64,000 nucleotides of DNA from assembly GCA_030372335.1 (NCBI GenBank), contig JAUDCW010000004.1, one strand, 5' to 3'. Shown here piece by piece: positions 1 through 8,572 of the stretch. The stretch comes from JALCOL01 sp022649665. GTDB taxonomy: Bacteria > Bacillota > Bacilli > Lactobacillales > Enterococcaceae. A model generated the notes under the pieces. The model saw nothing but the letters and a program-made list of their open reading frames with translations. It did no database searches and had not been told where the DNA came from. Every line of letters begins with the position of its first letter. The first letter of the stretch is position 1. The position numbers and the translations under genes are program-made.

Positions 1-58
1 ACATGCCTTTAGTGTCTAATTTTTCGATATCAGATACTAATTTTTTAAAATCTGCCAT
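1..58 (-). CDS. ygeW: N-terminal fragment, probable YgeW knotted carbamoyltransferase
   Basis: Only 19 codons lie inside the window; the gene runs off the left edge. The ATG at 58-56 follows a GGGG-type ribosome binding site and the peptide begins MADFKKLVSDIEKLDTKGM. The position directly downstream of ygeX and ygeY, and resemblance of this start to YgeW N-termini, suggest the carbamoyltransferase-like protein that accompanies these genes in purine/uric acid catabolic clusters. The identification is an inference from context and a short match, so another cluster member remains possible. The 87-bp gap to ygeY shows no clear terminator, so it is probably in the same operon. Confidence 0.5.
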   Translation of the reverse strand, partial: MADFKKLVSDIEKLDTKGM

Positions 59-145
59 TGAATATTAATCCCCTTTATTTGTATTTTTCCATTTCATCAC
101 ACATGACCGGACAAAATCGTCCAGTCATGCATGTAAATGATTTGA

Positions 146-1480
146 TTATTTAGTGTTTTCGCAGTAGATCGTTGGAAGTGCAGCGTAGAATGCAGCACAG
201 CGAACCAAATCGTCTTTCCAAGTGATTTCGTTAGGTGCATGAGCTTGCGCTTCTGCCCCAGGACCGTAACCGATGCAAGGGATGTTGTTGCGGCCCATGA
301 TCGAAACACCGTTTGTCGAGAAAGTCCATTTGTCAAGCAACGGACGAGCTTCGCGCATTTTGATCGTTGCAGCAGGTCCTTGACGTTTATCGCCATACAT
401 TTTTTCATGTACTTCAACCAAAGATTCGGAAACTTTGTGGTCTTCAGGAATTACCCAAGTTGGGAAGTAGCATTCGATCGGGTAAGACAAGCCAGTCCAG
501 CTTGGACGGTCATATTCGTACATCGAAACTTTTACGCTGTCGCCATATTTTTTAGCAGCAGGCAATTGACGAATTTCTTCCAAGCAGCTTTCCCAAGTTT
601 CACCAGCAGTCATCCGGCGGTCAAGAGAAACCGAGCAGCCGTCCGCAACCGCACAGCGGCTAGGAGAAGAGAAGTAGATTTGAGAAGCAGTAACAGTACC
701 GCGACCCAAGAAGCGTGCTTCTTGCCATTCTGGGTTGTATTCTTCATACAACATTTTTTCAAGACCGCGGATCGAAGTGCTTTCAGTGCAGCCGTTGTTG
801 TTCAATGCGCGAACATCATTCAAGATGTCAGCCATTTTGTAGATCGCATTGTCGCCGCGTTCTGGTGCAGAACCGTGGCTTGATGTACCTTTGACGTCGA
901 TCCGGATTTCCATCCGTCCGCGTTGGCCGCGGTAGATCCCGCCGTCAGTCGGTTCCGTTGAAACAACGAATTCAGGACGAACTTTATCTTCGTTGATGAT
1001 ATATTGCCAGCAAAGGCCGTCGCAGTCTTCTTCTTGGACCGTTGCGGTAACGAGGACTGTATAGTCATCATTCAAAAGGCCAAGATCTTTCATGATTTTT
1101 GCGCCGTAGACAGCAGAGATGATCCCGCCTTCTTGGTCGGAAGTTCCGCGTCCGCCGATTTCTGAATCATTTTCATACCCTTTGTATGGGTCGAATGTCC
1201 AGTTATCGATTTCGCCGATCCCAACTGTATCGATGTGGCCGTCGAAAGCTAGCAATTTTTTACCAGTTCCCATGTAGCCCAAAAGGTTGCCCATTTTGTC
1301 GATTTCAACTTTGTCAAAACCTAATTTTTCCATTTCTTGTGCTGCGCGTTTGATTTTGCCTTCTTCTTCAGCGGATTCGCCTGGAATAGCAACTAAGTCG
1401 CGCAAGAATTTAGTCATGTCGTTGCGGTAGCCTTCTGCAGCTTTTTTGATCGCTTCGAAATCAAGATTTTTTACTTCCAT
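146..1480 (-). CDS. ygeY: YgeY family M20 metallopeptidase
   Basis: Predicted cytosolic zinc-dependent amidohydrolase/peptidase of the ArgE/DapE (M20) family, 444 residues. Metal-site motifs are visible: FDGHIDTV (His about 82), GGRGTSDQEGG with its bridging Asp, and VQEED with the catalytic and metal-binding Glu pair. The annotated start is the ATG at 1480, 9-10 bases after a GGGGG stretch; a GTG six codons upstream has no suitable ribosome binding site. It starts 8 bp after the ygeX stop, so the two are probably translationally linked. YgeY homologues travel with ygeX, ygeW, ssnA and ygfK in clusters associated with anaerobic purine/uric acid use. The exact substrate is not evident from sequence. 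Confidence 0.85.
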   Translation of the reverse strand: MEVKNLDFEAIKKAAEGYRNDMTKFLRDLVAIPGESAEEEGKIKRAAQEMEKLGFDKVEIDKMGNLLGYMGTGKKLLAFDGHIDTVGIGEIDNWTFDPYKGYENDSEIGGRGTSDQEGGIISAVYGAKIMKDLGLLNDDYTVLVTATVQEEDCDGLCWQYIINEDKVRPEFVVSTEPTDGGIYRGQRGRMEIRIDVKGTSSHGSAPERGDNAIYKMADILNDVRALNNNGCTESTSIRGLEKMLYEEYNPEWQEARFLGRGTVTASQIYFSSPSRCAVADGCSVSLDRRMTAGETWESCLEEIRQLPAAKKYGDSVKVSMYEYDRPSWTGLSYPIECYFPTWVIPEDHKVSESLVEVHEKMYGDKRQGPAATIKMREARPLLDKWTFSTNGVSIMGRNNIPCIGYGPGAEAQAHAPNEITWKDDLVRCAAFYAALPTIYCENTK

Positions 1481-1488
1481 TATTTTCT

Positions 1489-2682
1489 TTACCCCCACAC
1501 AATTTTTTTATAATTTTCTGGATCGGTGTCTCCTTCAGTAGAGAACATCAAAACCATTGAATCCTTATTCAGTTCCATTGCATCGCGCAAGTCTTTGTAG
1601 TCATCATTTTTCATGATGGCAGCCAAAAGACCCATGCCGACAGCGCCGGATTCGCCGGACGTTACTTGCGGATCGCCTTTGATTGGGTTGCCGAGCATCC
1701 GCATTCCTTTTTCCGCTACCCAGTCAGGGCATGAAACAAAGAAGTCGACGTGGTTTTTCAAAATGTCGAATGAGATCGTGTTTGGTTCACCACAAGCCAA
1801 ACCAGCCATGATCGTGTTCAAATCGCCTTCAACAAAGCGGATTTTGCCGTCTTTGCCGATCGCCGATTTATAAAGACAATCAGCAGCTTCTGCTTCCATT
1901 ACGATCATTTTCGGCGGATTGTCAGGGTAGCAGTTGGCAAAGTAGCCGACCACTGCACCGGCAAGTGAGCCGACACCTGCTTGAACGAGGACATGTGTCG
2001 GACGGTCAACGCCGGATTTCTTCAATTGTTCTGAAGCTTCGAGCGCCATCGTGCCGTATCCTTGCATGATCCAAGTCGGGATCTTTTCGTAACCGTCCCA
2101 AGCAGTATCTTGGACCATTACGCCGTTTTGTGTTTTTTCTGCCATTGCGTTAGCCATCCGAACGCATTCGTCATAGTTGACGTCTTCGATCGTAACTTTC
2201 GCGCCTTCTTTGGCAATGTTGTCAAAACGAGATTTTGCAGAACCTTTCGGCATCAAAACGACTGCCTTTTGTCCTAATTTGTTCGCTGCCCATGCAACAC
2301 CGCGGCCGTGGTTGCCATCTGTTGCGGTAAAGAATGTTGCTTGACCAAAATCCTTTTTCAATTCTGGGCTGGTCAAATATTTGTAATCTACTTCGCTGAT
2401 CGGTTTTTTGACTTGTTCAGCAATGTAGTTAGCCATAGCGAAAGATCCGCCAAGCACTTTAAAGGCATTCAGGCCGAAACGATAGGATTCATCTTTTACG
2501 AAGACATCCTTCACGCCGAGATACTCAGCCATGTGTTTCAGTTCAGCCAATGGAGTTTCACTGTATTGCGGGAAACTCTTGTGAAAAGCCAATGCCTTAG
2601 AAATGTTGTCATAAGACATTAAAGAAAAATTTTGATCATCTGTTTTCGGCATTTCATTTGCCGTCCATTTGATCTTGTCCAA
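1489..2682 (-). CDS. ygeX: 2,3-diaminopropionate ammonia-lyase
   Basis: PLP-dependent fold-type II enzyme expected to convert 2,3-diaminopropionate to pyruvate and ammonia (DpaL/YgeX). The PLP lysine sits in KDESYRFGLNAFKVLGG (about residue 75); TDGNHGRGVAWAA, the phosphate-binding loop, and QAGVGSLAG and STEGDTDPENY are family signatures. Start choice: a TTG at 2682, seven bases after AAAGGAGG, gives 397 residues, close to the E. coli enzyme (about 398); an upstream GTG would place the ribosome binding site inside the gene. It lies between ygfK and ygeY in one operon. In uric-acid-type clusters this enzyme is thought to release ammonia and pyruvate from a purine-derived diaminopropionate intermediate; that role is inferred from the family. 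Confidence 0.92.
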   Translation of the reverse strand: MDKIKWTANEMPKTDDQNFSLMSYDNISKALAFHKSFPQYSETPLAELKHMAEYLGVKDVFVKDESYRFGLNAFKVLGGSFAMANYIAEQVKKPISEVDYKYLTSPELKKDFGQATFFTATDGNHGRGVAWAANKLGQKAVVLMPKGSAKSRFDNIAKEGAKVTIEDVNYDECVRMANAMAEKTQNGVMVQDTAWDGYEKIPTWIMQGYGTMALEASEQLKKSGVDRPTHVLVQAGVGSLAGAVVGYFANCYPDNPPKMIVMEAEAADCLYKSAIGKDGKIRFVEGDLNTIMAGLACGEPNTISFDILKNHVDFFVSCPDWVAEKGMRMLGNPIKGDPQVTSGESGAVGMGLLAAIMKNDDYKDLRDAMELNKDSMVLMFSTEGDTDPENYKKIVWG

Positions 2683-2717
2683 ATTTGGTTCCTCCTTTAT
2701 TAATTCAATCAGCACTT

Positions 2718-2742
2718 ACTCCCCAAAGAATCTTTGAGGAGT
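2718..2742 (-). other. Intercistronic hairpin between ygfK and ygeX
   Basis: An 11-bp stem (one G-U pair in the minus-strand RNA) with a 3-nt loop lies between the ygfK stop and the ygeX ribosome binding site. There is no U-tract, so an mRNA-stabilising or processing element is more likely than a terminator. Confidence 0.5.
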
Positions 2743-2761
2743 AAGACTGATATTCACAAAA

Positions 2762-5700
2762 TTATTCTGCCAAGATGTAGCTGTAGTCTTCGATCACTGT
2801 GTGAATGAAGTCAGCCAAACCTTCCGGAACTTCATGTCCAGGCTGCGTCAAAGTCGCCGTATATTCACGGTCTAAGATGCGGACAAGAACTTTTTCAGTT
2901 TTCGGATCAATGACATAGAAGCCATTGTTGGTAGAGTTGTGGAAATCGGCTTCGTTCAAGAAGCTTGTAAATTTATCTTTATACGGTGCGCTTTCGTATG
3001 GGCAGAATGTTTCACAGTTGCCGCATTCGTTACACATCCGGTCAGCGTGCAGGATTTGTTGCGTGCCTTTGACATCGATCACGATGTTGGCGCGGTTCGG
3101 ACAAACATCGACGCAAGATTCGCAGATCGTCGAGCATTCCAGGCAGCGTTCCGATTGGCTCATCGGGTTGCATTCTGTGACGAATTTGCCGCGTTTTTTG
3201 AGCGGTACGCGGATATCGATATTGTCGTTATCGCGTTCGTATTTTTCGACTTTCACTTGGTCAGTGATGTTCTTGCAAGCTTTCGTTGCGTCAGCGACCC
3301 CTTGAACGACAGTCGAAGCGCCAAGGTTAGCATCCCCAACTACATACACGTTGTCAAGATTCGTTTCGCAAGTGCGGGCATTTGTTTTGACCAAACCGCG
3401 GTCAGTTGTTTCCATGCCCAAACCTTTGAAGAATTCAACGTCGACCTTTTCACCGACAGCTGAAACAACAGTATCCGCATTGACATTGACAAATTTGCCA
3501 GTGCCTTCAGGACGTTGACGGCCGGATTCGTCCAGCGCGCCGAGTTTCATGACTTCGCATTTCAATTGGCCGTTTTCAAGCGTGATCGGCTGCAATAGAT
3601 CGCGGAAGAATACGCCTTCTTCCATTGCTTCCATCAATTCATCGCCTTCAGCCGGCATGTTGCGTTTGTCCCGACGATAAACGAGGCTGACTTCTTTGAC
3701 GCCTGGAAGCCGTTGTGCTGCGCGGGCGCAGTCCATGGCGGTGTTCCCGCCGCCGACGATCACGATATGTTCGCCGTAAGGGTTTGCTTCAGGGTCTTGC
3801 TTGATGTCTTTCAAGAAATTAAGCGAGTTCAAAGCTGTCCCGGATTCAAGACGCAGCTGGTTATGTTTGCGTGCGCCGATCGCGTAGATCACGTTTTCAA
3901 ATCCTTGCGCGCGCAATTCTTCAAGACTAGGTGCATCTTGACCGCATTTGAATTCAGCACCGTAGAATTCTGCCAAACCGACATCATTTCTGATCGCGCG
4001 TTTGGAGATCCGGAATTCAGGGATGACGTTCATCACGATCCCGCCCGGTTCTTCCGATTTGTCGAAGACCGTTACCGGATGACCAGCCCGTGCTAAGAAG
4101 TAGCCGGCAGAGATCCCGACAGGACCAGCACCGATAACAGCGGTTTTCGCAGCGCCTTGGACCGGTTCAGGTTTTTCAAGCGTTTCAAGAAGTTCGTCAT
4201 AGGCATGTTCAGCTGCCAACAATTTTTGGCCGCGGATATCGATCGCGCCTTCGTAGAATTGACGCGTACATTTTGTTTCGCACGGATGCGCACAAATCGT
4301 ACCTGTGATAAATGGAAGCGGGTTTTTGTCAGTGATGACTTTCAAAGCTTCCAGATATTTGCCTTCAGCGATGTAGCGCAAGTAAGCTGGAACATCTTGG
4401 CTGATCGGGCAGCCGCCGTCGCCGCGGCAAGGAGAAGTGAAGCAATCCAAAAGCGGAAGTTTCGCGTGGATCTTCGGTGACCCTGGAAGTTTCACGTCTT
4501 TGCGGAACAGTTTGCCTTCTTTGGCATTTTTTTCCAAACGATCCATCTTCGCCCAATCGACATGGACTTCTGTTGGATATTTGCAATCGGAGATGACATT
4601 CGCCATTTGGATCAACCGTTGATATCCGCCTGGTTTGAGCATCGTCGTTGCCATCGTGATCGGCCAGATGCCGGCTTCAAAAATGTCTTTGATGCTGTAG
4701 ATATCGGCGCCGCCGGAGTAAGAGATTTGCAATTTGCCGTCGAATACATCCGTCAGATTTTTCGCAACGCTCAAAGCAAGCGGTGCAAGAGCCCGGCCGG
4801 ACATATACATTTCTTCACTTGGAAGTTCTTTTCTAGTCACATCGACTGGGAAAGTGTTCGTGATCTTCACACCGAAGCGCACGCCTTTTTCGTCAGCCAG
4901 TTTTTGCAAACGGCCGAGCATTGGAACGGCATCTTCAAATTGAAGATCTTCTTTAAAGTGTGTGTCGTCAAATTGGATGTAATCGAATCCAAGGTCATCC
5001 AATGTTTTCCGTGCATAATCGTAACCCAAAAGAGTCGGGTTGCATTTGATGAACGTATTCAAGCCTTTTTCTTCGATCAAGTATTGCGAGATCTTTTCGA
5101 TTTCTTCAGGAAGCGTTCCGTGAAGCGTCGAAAGCGTGATCGATTTCGAAACGACTGGGCTCATGTTTTCGATATCTTCTTTTTTGATCCGCGTGAAGCG
5201 GTCCAAATATTTATAAGCTGCTTCTTGGCATTCTTTCCAGATCGGAGAGTTTTCAACATTTTGCATGCCAGTGATATATTTGTCGACTTTCGGCGATTTG
5301 ATCCCTTCGAAGTCGTAACCAACCGACATGTTGAAAATAAAGCCGTCGCTGCTGCCCAAGTTGAATTCTTTCGACAAAAGCTTCATTACGAACCAAGCTT
5401 TTACATATTCATCGAACGCTTGCGGTACGTAGAGCTCCGTCGACCATTCGCAGTTGTAGCCTTCGTCGCGTGCAGAGATACATGGTTTGGAAACCGGAAG
5501 ATCTTCGCCGTCCAAGATTTGGACTGTTTTCACTTCGAAGAAACGCGAGCCTGTCAAATAAGCAGAAATCAAGTTTTGGGCTAATTGGGTTTGCGGGCCT
5601 GCCGCTGGTCCAATTGGTGTTTCCATCGTTTCGCCGAACAGTTCGATCGTTTTGTTCGGGTCTGCTTTGAAAAATTCTCTTACTCCAAAAACAGTATGTT

Positions 5701-5770
5701 TTGTTTTGAATTCAGATAGGATCCAATCAAATAAATTGTCAATAGAAATCGGGCGCATGATATCGCTCAT
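2762..5770 (-). CDS. ygfK: YgfK-type multidomain iron-sulfur flavoprotein oxidoreductase
   Basis: 1002-residue redox protein of the putative selenate reductase YgfK family. Order of domains: an N-terminal TIM-barrel/dihydroorotate-dehydrogenase-like part (about 1-430, with IGPAAGPQTQLAQN near residue 55); a GltD-like Fe-S region with CFTSPCRGDGGCP and CAHPCETKC (about 440-500); an FAD-binding segment with GAGPVGISAGYF (about 545) and a pyridine-nucleotide segment GGGNTAMDCARAA (about 660); and a C-terminal double ferredoxin region with CSTICESCVDVCP and CNECGNCETFCP (about 870-930). All cluster-ligand cysteines appear present. A GGAGATG ribosome binding site precedes the ATG. It follows ssnA by 88 bp. 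In purine-degrading anaerobes YgfK is required for uric acid use and probably transfers electrons to a purine ring; the true substrate here is unproven. Confidence 0.9.
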   Translation of the reverse strand: MSDIMRPISIDNLFDWILSEFKTKHTVFGVREFFKADPNKTIELFGETMETPIGPAAGPQTQLAQNLISAYLTGSRFFEVKTVQILDGEDLPVSKPCISARDEGYNCEWSTELYVPQAFDEYVKAWFVMKLLSKEFNLGSSDGFIFNMSVGYDFEGIKSPKVDKYITGMQNVENSPIWKECQEAAYKYLDRFTRIKKEDIENMSPVVSKSITLSTLHGTLPEEIEKISQYLIEEKGLNTFIKCNPTLLGYDYARKTLDDLGFDYIQFDDTHFKEDLQFEDAVPMLGRLQKLADEKGVRFGVKITNTFPVDVTRKELPSEEMYMSGRALAPLALSVAKNLTDVFDGKLQISYSGGADIYSIKDIFEAGIWPITMATTMLKPGGYQRLIQMANVISDCKYPTEVHVDWAKMDRLEKNAKEGKLFRKDVKLPGSPKIHAKLPLLDCFTSPCRGDGGCPISQDVPAYLRYIAEGKYLEALKVITDKNPLPFITGTICAHPCETKCTRQFYEGAIDIRGQKLLAAEHAYDELLETLEKPEPVQGAAKTAVIGAGPVGISAGYFLARAGHPVTVFDKSEEPGGIVMNVIPEFRISKRAIRNDVGLAEFYGAEFKCGQDAPSLEELRAQGFENVIYAIGARKHNQLRLESGTALNSLNFLKDIKQDPEANPYGEHIVIVGGGNTAMDCARAAQRLPGVKEVSLVYRRDKRNMPAEGDELMEAMEEGVFFRDLLQPITLENGQLKCEVMKLGALDESGRQRPEGTGKFVNVNADTVVSAVGEKVDVEFFKGLGMETTDRGLVKTNARTCETNLDNVYVVGDANLGASTVVQGVADATKACKNITDQVKVEKYERDNDNIDIRVPLKKRGKFVTECNPMSQSERCLECSTICESCVDVCPNRANIVIDVKGTQQILHADRMCNECGNCETFCPYESAPYKDKFTSFLNEADFHNSTNNGFYVIDPKTEKVLVRILDREYTATLTQPGHEVPEGLADFIHTVIEDYSYILAE

Positions 5771-5858
5771 GAAAATTTCATCTCCTTAAAAGTTATCCCG
5801 TAGGCTGGGATTTGTTGATCCTTTTATTATTTTACTACATTTTTGATTCTTACGAAAA

Positions 5859-7196
5859 TTATGCGTTGATCCGGCTCCAAAGATCAGCAGCTTGCTGTTG
5901 TGCATCTGCCCAGATCTTATCTTCGTCCATCCCGACAAGTTCACGGTTGCGCATCTTCACTTCTCCGTTGATGATGGTATCCGTTACGTGTTTGCCGTTG
6001 GTACCGAACAGGATATGCATATTATAGTTGTTTTCGTTGATCGGTGTTGGCGCTTTGTAATCCATGATGATCACGTCTGCTGCGGCCCCAGCTTCCAAGA
6101 CACCAAGTTTCGTCTTGAAGTAGCGGTTGGCTTGTTTGTGGTTATTATCGAACAAGAAGGTTGGGATTTCGCCCCAAGCAACTGTCGGATCGCACAGATA
6201 ATCTTTTTGGATCAAATTCCCTACTTTATAAGACTCGATCATGTCGTGTGTGTAACCGTCTGTTCCAAGCCCGACCAAAATGCCGTATTCATTCCACATG
6301 CGCAGAACTGGCGAAGTCCCGACTGCATTCCCCATGTTGGATTCAGGGTTCGTAACAAGCATCGTATTTGTATCACGCAAAAGTTCCATTTCATGCGGAT
6401 TGATGTGGATGCCGTGAACAGCCAATGTTTTTTCGCCGAGCACGCCGAGATCGAATAAACGATTGACGATCGGTTTATTATATTTGTGGAGCGAATCGAG
6501 CACGTCTGTCATGCCTTCTGCAACGTGAATATGGAAACCAACGTCATCCGGCATTTCTGAGCGGCACAATTCGAATGTTTTATCGCTGACAGTGAATGCT
6601 GCATGGATCCCTACCATGCCGTATTGCATGTCATCGTTGCGTTTTGCTGCTTCTTTGATGAAATCGATATTTTCTTTGACCGATGCTACCGCTTTTTCTT
6701 CCCCGTCGCGGTCGCTGACTTCATAACAAAGGCAAGTGCGGATCCCGTATTCGTCAGCTGCTTTAGAAAGCTCATGCAGACTGCCCGAAACTTGACCGTA
6801 ACTTGCATGGTGATCGAAGACTGTTGTTACGCCGCTTTTGATCGAATCCAAGTACGCAACTTTTGCACTGTGGTAATCGTCTTTCAAATTCAAATTGCGG
6901 TCGATCTTCCACCATTGACCTTCCAAAACATCCAAGAAACCTTTTGGATCGTATCCCTTGATCGAAAGACCGCGTGCGAACGAACTATAGATATGTTCGT
7001 GCATGTTGATCAGACCAGGCATGATCAATCCGCCTTTTGCATCAATGAATTCAGCGTCAGGAAATTGAGCTTTTAAATCTTCAGTCTTTCCAACGGCTTT
7101 GATTAGTTTCCCTTCTGTAACAACTCCACCATTCAACAAGAATGTGTTCTTGTCGTCCCGGGTAATCAAAACACCATTTCCGATTAATAGCATCAT
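5859..7196 (-). CDS. ssnA: SsnA family amidohydrolase (putative aminohydrolase)
   Basis: Metal-dependent amidohydrolase-superfamily TIM barrel of 445 residues, first gene of the minus-strand operon. Metal-site motifs are PGLINMHEHIYS (His 67 and 69), HIHVAE for the third histidine, and GLGTDGYTHDM carrying the catalytic Asp. The C-terminal pattern LLEAGAAADVIIMDY matches SsnA and guanine/hydroxydechloroatrazine deaminase relatives. Two adjacent ATG codons (7196 and 7193) follow AGGAGG; the second has slightly better spacing. SsnA travels with ygfK and selenium/molybdenum hydroxylases in purine catabolism. Deamination or ring opening of a purine-derived compound is the likely role, inferred from family and neighbours. 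Confidence 0.9.
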   Translation of the reverse strand: MMLLIGNGVLITRDDKNTFLLNGGVVTEGKLIKAVGKTEDLKAQFPDAEFIDAKGGLIMPGLINMHEHIYSSFARGLSIKGYDPKGFLDVLEGQWWKIDRNLNLKDDYHSAKVAYLDSIKSGVTTVFDHHASYGQVSGSLHELSKAADEYGIRTCLCYEVSDRDGEEKAVASVKENIDFIKEAAKRNDDMQYGMVGIHAAFTVSDKTFELCRSEMPDDVGFHIHVAEGMTDVLDSLHKYNKPIVNRLFDLGVLGEKTLAVHGIHINPHEMELLRDTNTMLVTNPESNMGNAVGTSPVLRMWNEYGILVGLGTDGYTHDMIESYKVGNLIQKDYLCDPTVAWGEIPTFLFDNNHKQANRYFKTKLGVLEAGAAADVIIMDYKAPTPINENNYNMHILFGTNGKHVTDTIINGEVKMRNRELVGMDEDKIWADAQQQAADLWSRINA

Positions 7197-7251
7197 TCAT
7201 CCTCCTAAATTTGATTTTTCCTACAAATCTTTTTGAAGCTGTGATATAATA

Positions 7252-7271
7252 GTAAACGCTAAAGCGTTTAC
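7252..7271. promoter_or_regulatory. Perfect 20-bp palindromic operator upstream of ssnA
   Basis: GTAAACGCTAAAGCGTTTAC is a 9-bp perfect inverted repeat with a 2-bp centre. It lies 56 bp before ssnA, next to a TATTAT-like minus-strand -10. It resembles LacI/GalR-family operators and is a partial match (about 12 of 14) to the CcpA cre consensus. Catabolite or local repressor control of the purine operon is inferred. Confidence 0.65.
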
Positions 7272-7302
7272 ACGGAGTATGCATCGAATCTCTTACTTCA
7301 CT

Positions 7303-7398
7303 GTGTCATCCTCTGAGCCGCGGTTCGAATCCATCCACAACAATGATTTCGGATCGGCGGTATCAGGCGGAAAACCTCTCACATGCTGAGTATAACAC
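7303..7398 (-). promoter_or_regulatory. Candidate structured leader or promoter region of the ssnA operon
   Basis: The block is bounded by an imperfect inverted repeat (GTGT.AT.CTC.G at 7303-7315 with its partner at 7386-7398) and contains an inner GC-rich arm pairing CCGC..GATCC-type segments. An extended -10 (TGTTATACT, minus strand, 7397-7389) overlaps the far arm, so the segment is either a promoter giving a leader of about 185 nt or a folded RNA made from further upstream; both cannot hold in full. A published structured-RNA candidate is named after ssnA, but I cannot recall its consensus well enough to claim a match. Confidence 0.35.
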
Positions 7399-7454
7399 CT
7401 ACCCAAAAAAAAATCTAGTGTTGCTAAAAATTATTTTGTACTAATTGTTGCTCC

Positions 7455-7482
7455 TTGTTTTTACGGTGTGGTAGTATATACT
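7455..7482 (+). promoter_or_regulatory. Promoter of the PAS/YheO regulator gene
   Basis: TTGTTT and TATACT separated by 16 bp, about 90 bp before the regulator ATG. Confidence 0.5.
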
Positions 7483-7572
7483 TTATCCAAGGGATGTTTC
7501 TTGTTTTTTAATCCTTCTGATCAAGGCACTGCTGTGAGTGAAGAAAACTGATATAGAAGTGAGGAGACCAAA

Positions 7573-8214
7573 ATGTTGTCGGACGATAAGCTGAAATTTT
7601 TAAGAAAACTCGCCAAAACGCTTGCGATCCAGTTCGGGGAAAACTGTGAAATCGTGATCCACCAAATCGACGAAGATCATATCGATAATTCGATCATCAC
7701 GATCGAAAACGGTCATGTCTCTTCCCGTCATCTGGGAGACGGTCCATCGCAGATCGTTTTAAAAGCCATGAATGCCGATCCGCAAAAACTTGAGGACCAA
7801 GTCAATTACTTGACCCGCACCCATGACGGCCGCGTATTAAAATCCAGTACACTTTATTTGAAAAATGATGAAACAGGAAAATTGGAAGGCGTCTTTGCGA
7901 TCAACTTTGATATTACGACTTTGATCGCGGCAGAAAATATGATCAAATCGATCATTACCGTGCCGACCGAGGAAACTTCCAAGGATCCAGACTATATTCC
8001 GCAAAACGTCAATGAATTATTGGAAGATCTGATTCAGGAATCTGTCAAACTCGTCGGCAAGCCGGTCGCGATGATGACCAAGGAAGATAAGATCAAAAGC
8101 ATCCAGTTTTTAAATGATAAGGGCGCTTTTCTGATCACGAAATCGGGTGACAAAATCTCGAAATTTTTCAATATTTCCAAATATACGCTATATAGTTACA
8201 TCGATGCAAAATGA
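7573..8214 (+). CDS. YheO-like PAS domain transcriptional regulator
   Basis: 213-residue predicted DNA-binding regulator. The N-terminal part (about 1-120; FGENCEIVIHQI, TLYLKNDETGKLEGVFAINFD) fits the YheO-type PAS domain, and the C-terminal 55 residues (FLNDKGAFLITKSGDKISKF, then FNISKYTLYSYI) fit the short helix-turn-helix that ends these proteins. The ATG follows GAGGAG at good spacing. It is transcribed away from ssnA and shares a 376-bp regulatory region with it. Such regulators often adjoin amino-acid or purine breakdown genes, so it probably senses a metabolite of this pathway and controls ssnA-ygfK-ygeX-ygeY and/or the permeases. The ligand and operator are unknown. Confidence 0.8.
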   Translation: MLSDDKLKFLRKLAKTLAIQFGENCEIVIHQIDEDHIDNSIITIENGHVSSRHLGDGPSQIVLKAMNADPQKLEDQVNYLTRTHDGRVLKSSTLYLKNDETGKLEGVFAINFDITTLIAAENMIKSIITVPTEETSKDPDYIPQNVNELLEDLIQESVKLVGKPVAMMTKEDKIKSIQFLNDKGAFLITKSGDKISKFFNISKYTLYSYIDAK

Positions 8215-8221
8215 TCAAACC

Positions 8222-8248
8222 GACCGCTGAATCCAGCGGTCTTTTTTT
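8222..8248 (+). terminator. Rho-independent terminator after the regulator gene
   Basis: 8-bp perfect stem GACCGCTG/CAGCGGTC with AATC loop followed by seven T residues. Confidence 0.9.
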
Positions 8249-8537
8249 GGCATTTTTTTGCAGATCTGCTGCACAAATCTGCTTTTTTTTTTTTCTTAAG
8301 CAATTTGCGTCTTTCATTTGAAAATGCTTCTTATTATAGTGTTTTTTTTCACAAGCGTTTTTGCACTTTTTTTTATGTTCTTGTTAAAATTAAATTCCAA
8401 TTTTCAGTTTTTTATATAACCTACATTAATCTTATTTTTGGCAAAAAACGCCTTATTCTCCTTGATATATCGAAACGTATTACCTTTAAAATATAATGCT
8501 TTCAACATTAAAAGAACGTTTGACTCAAAAATTTTTA
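8249..8537. other. AT-rich intergenic stretch without recognisable gene
   Basis: Very T- and A-rich DNA between the regulator terminator and the first permease promoter. Several T-runs and curved-DNA-like A/T tracts occur, but no ORF with a ribosome binding site, no clear hairpin and no tRNA was found. It could act as an upstream activating or UP-like region for the strong promoter that follows. Confidence 0.5.
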
Positions 8538-8566
8538 TTGACAATAAATTTATTTATAAATATACT
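8538..8566 (+). promoter_or_regulatory. Near-consensus sigma-A promoter of permease 1
   Basis: TTGACA, 17 bp, TATACT. Predicted start near 8573, giving a 320-nt untranslated leader before the permease TTG start. Confidence 0.85.
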
Positions 8567-8572
8567 TGTCTT

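Noticed and set aside
4562..5584. 340-codon open frame opposite ygfK
   Set aside because: No ribosome binding site, and the complementary strand encodes a full YgfK with intact motifs; it is an antisense shadow of the gene.
7322..7332. GGTTCGAATCC resembling a tRNA T-arm
   Set aside because: Flanking bases do not form the 5-bp T stem and no acceptor or anticodon arms could be built around it.
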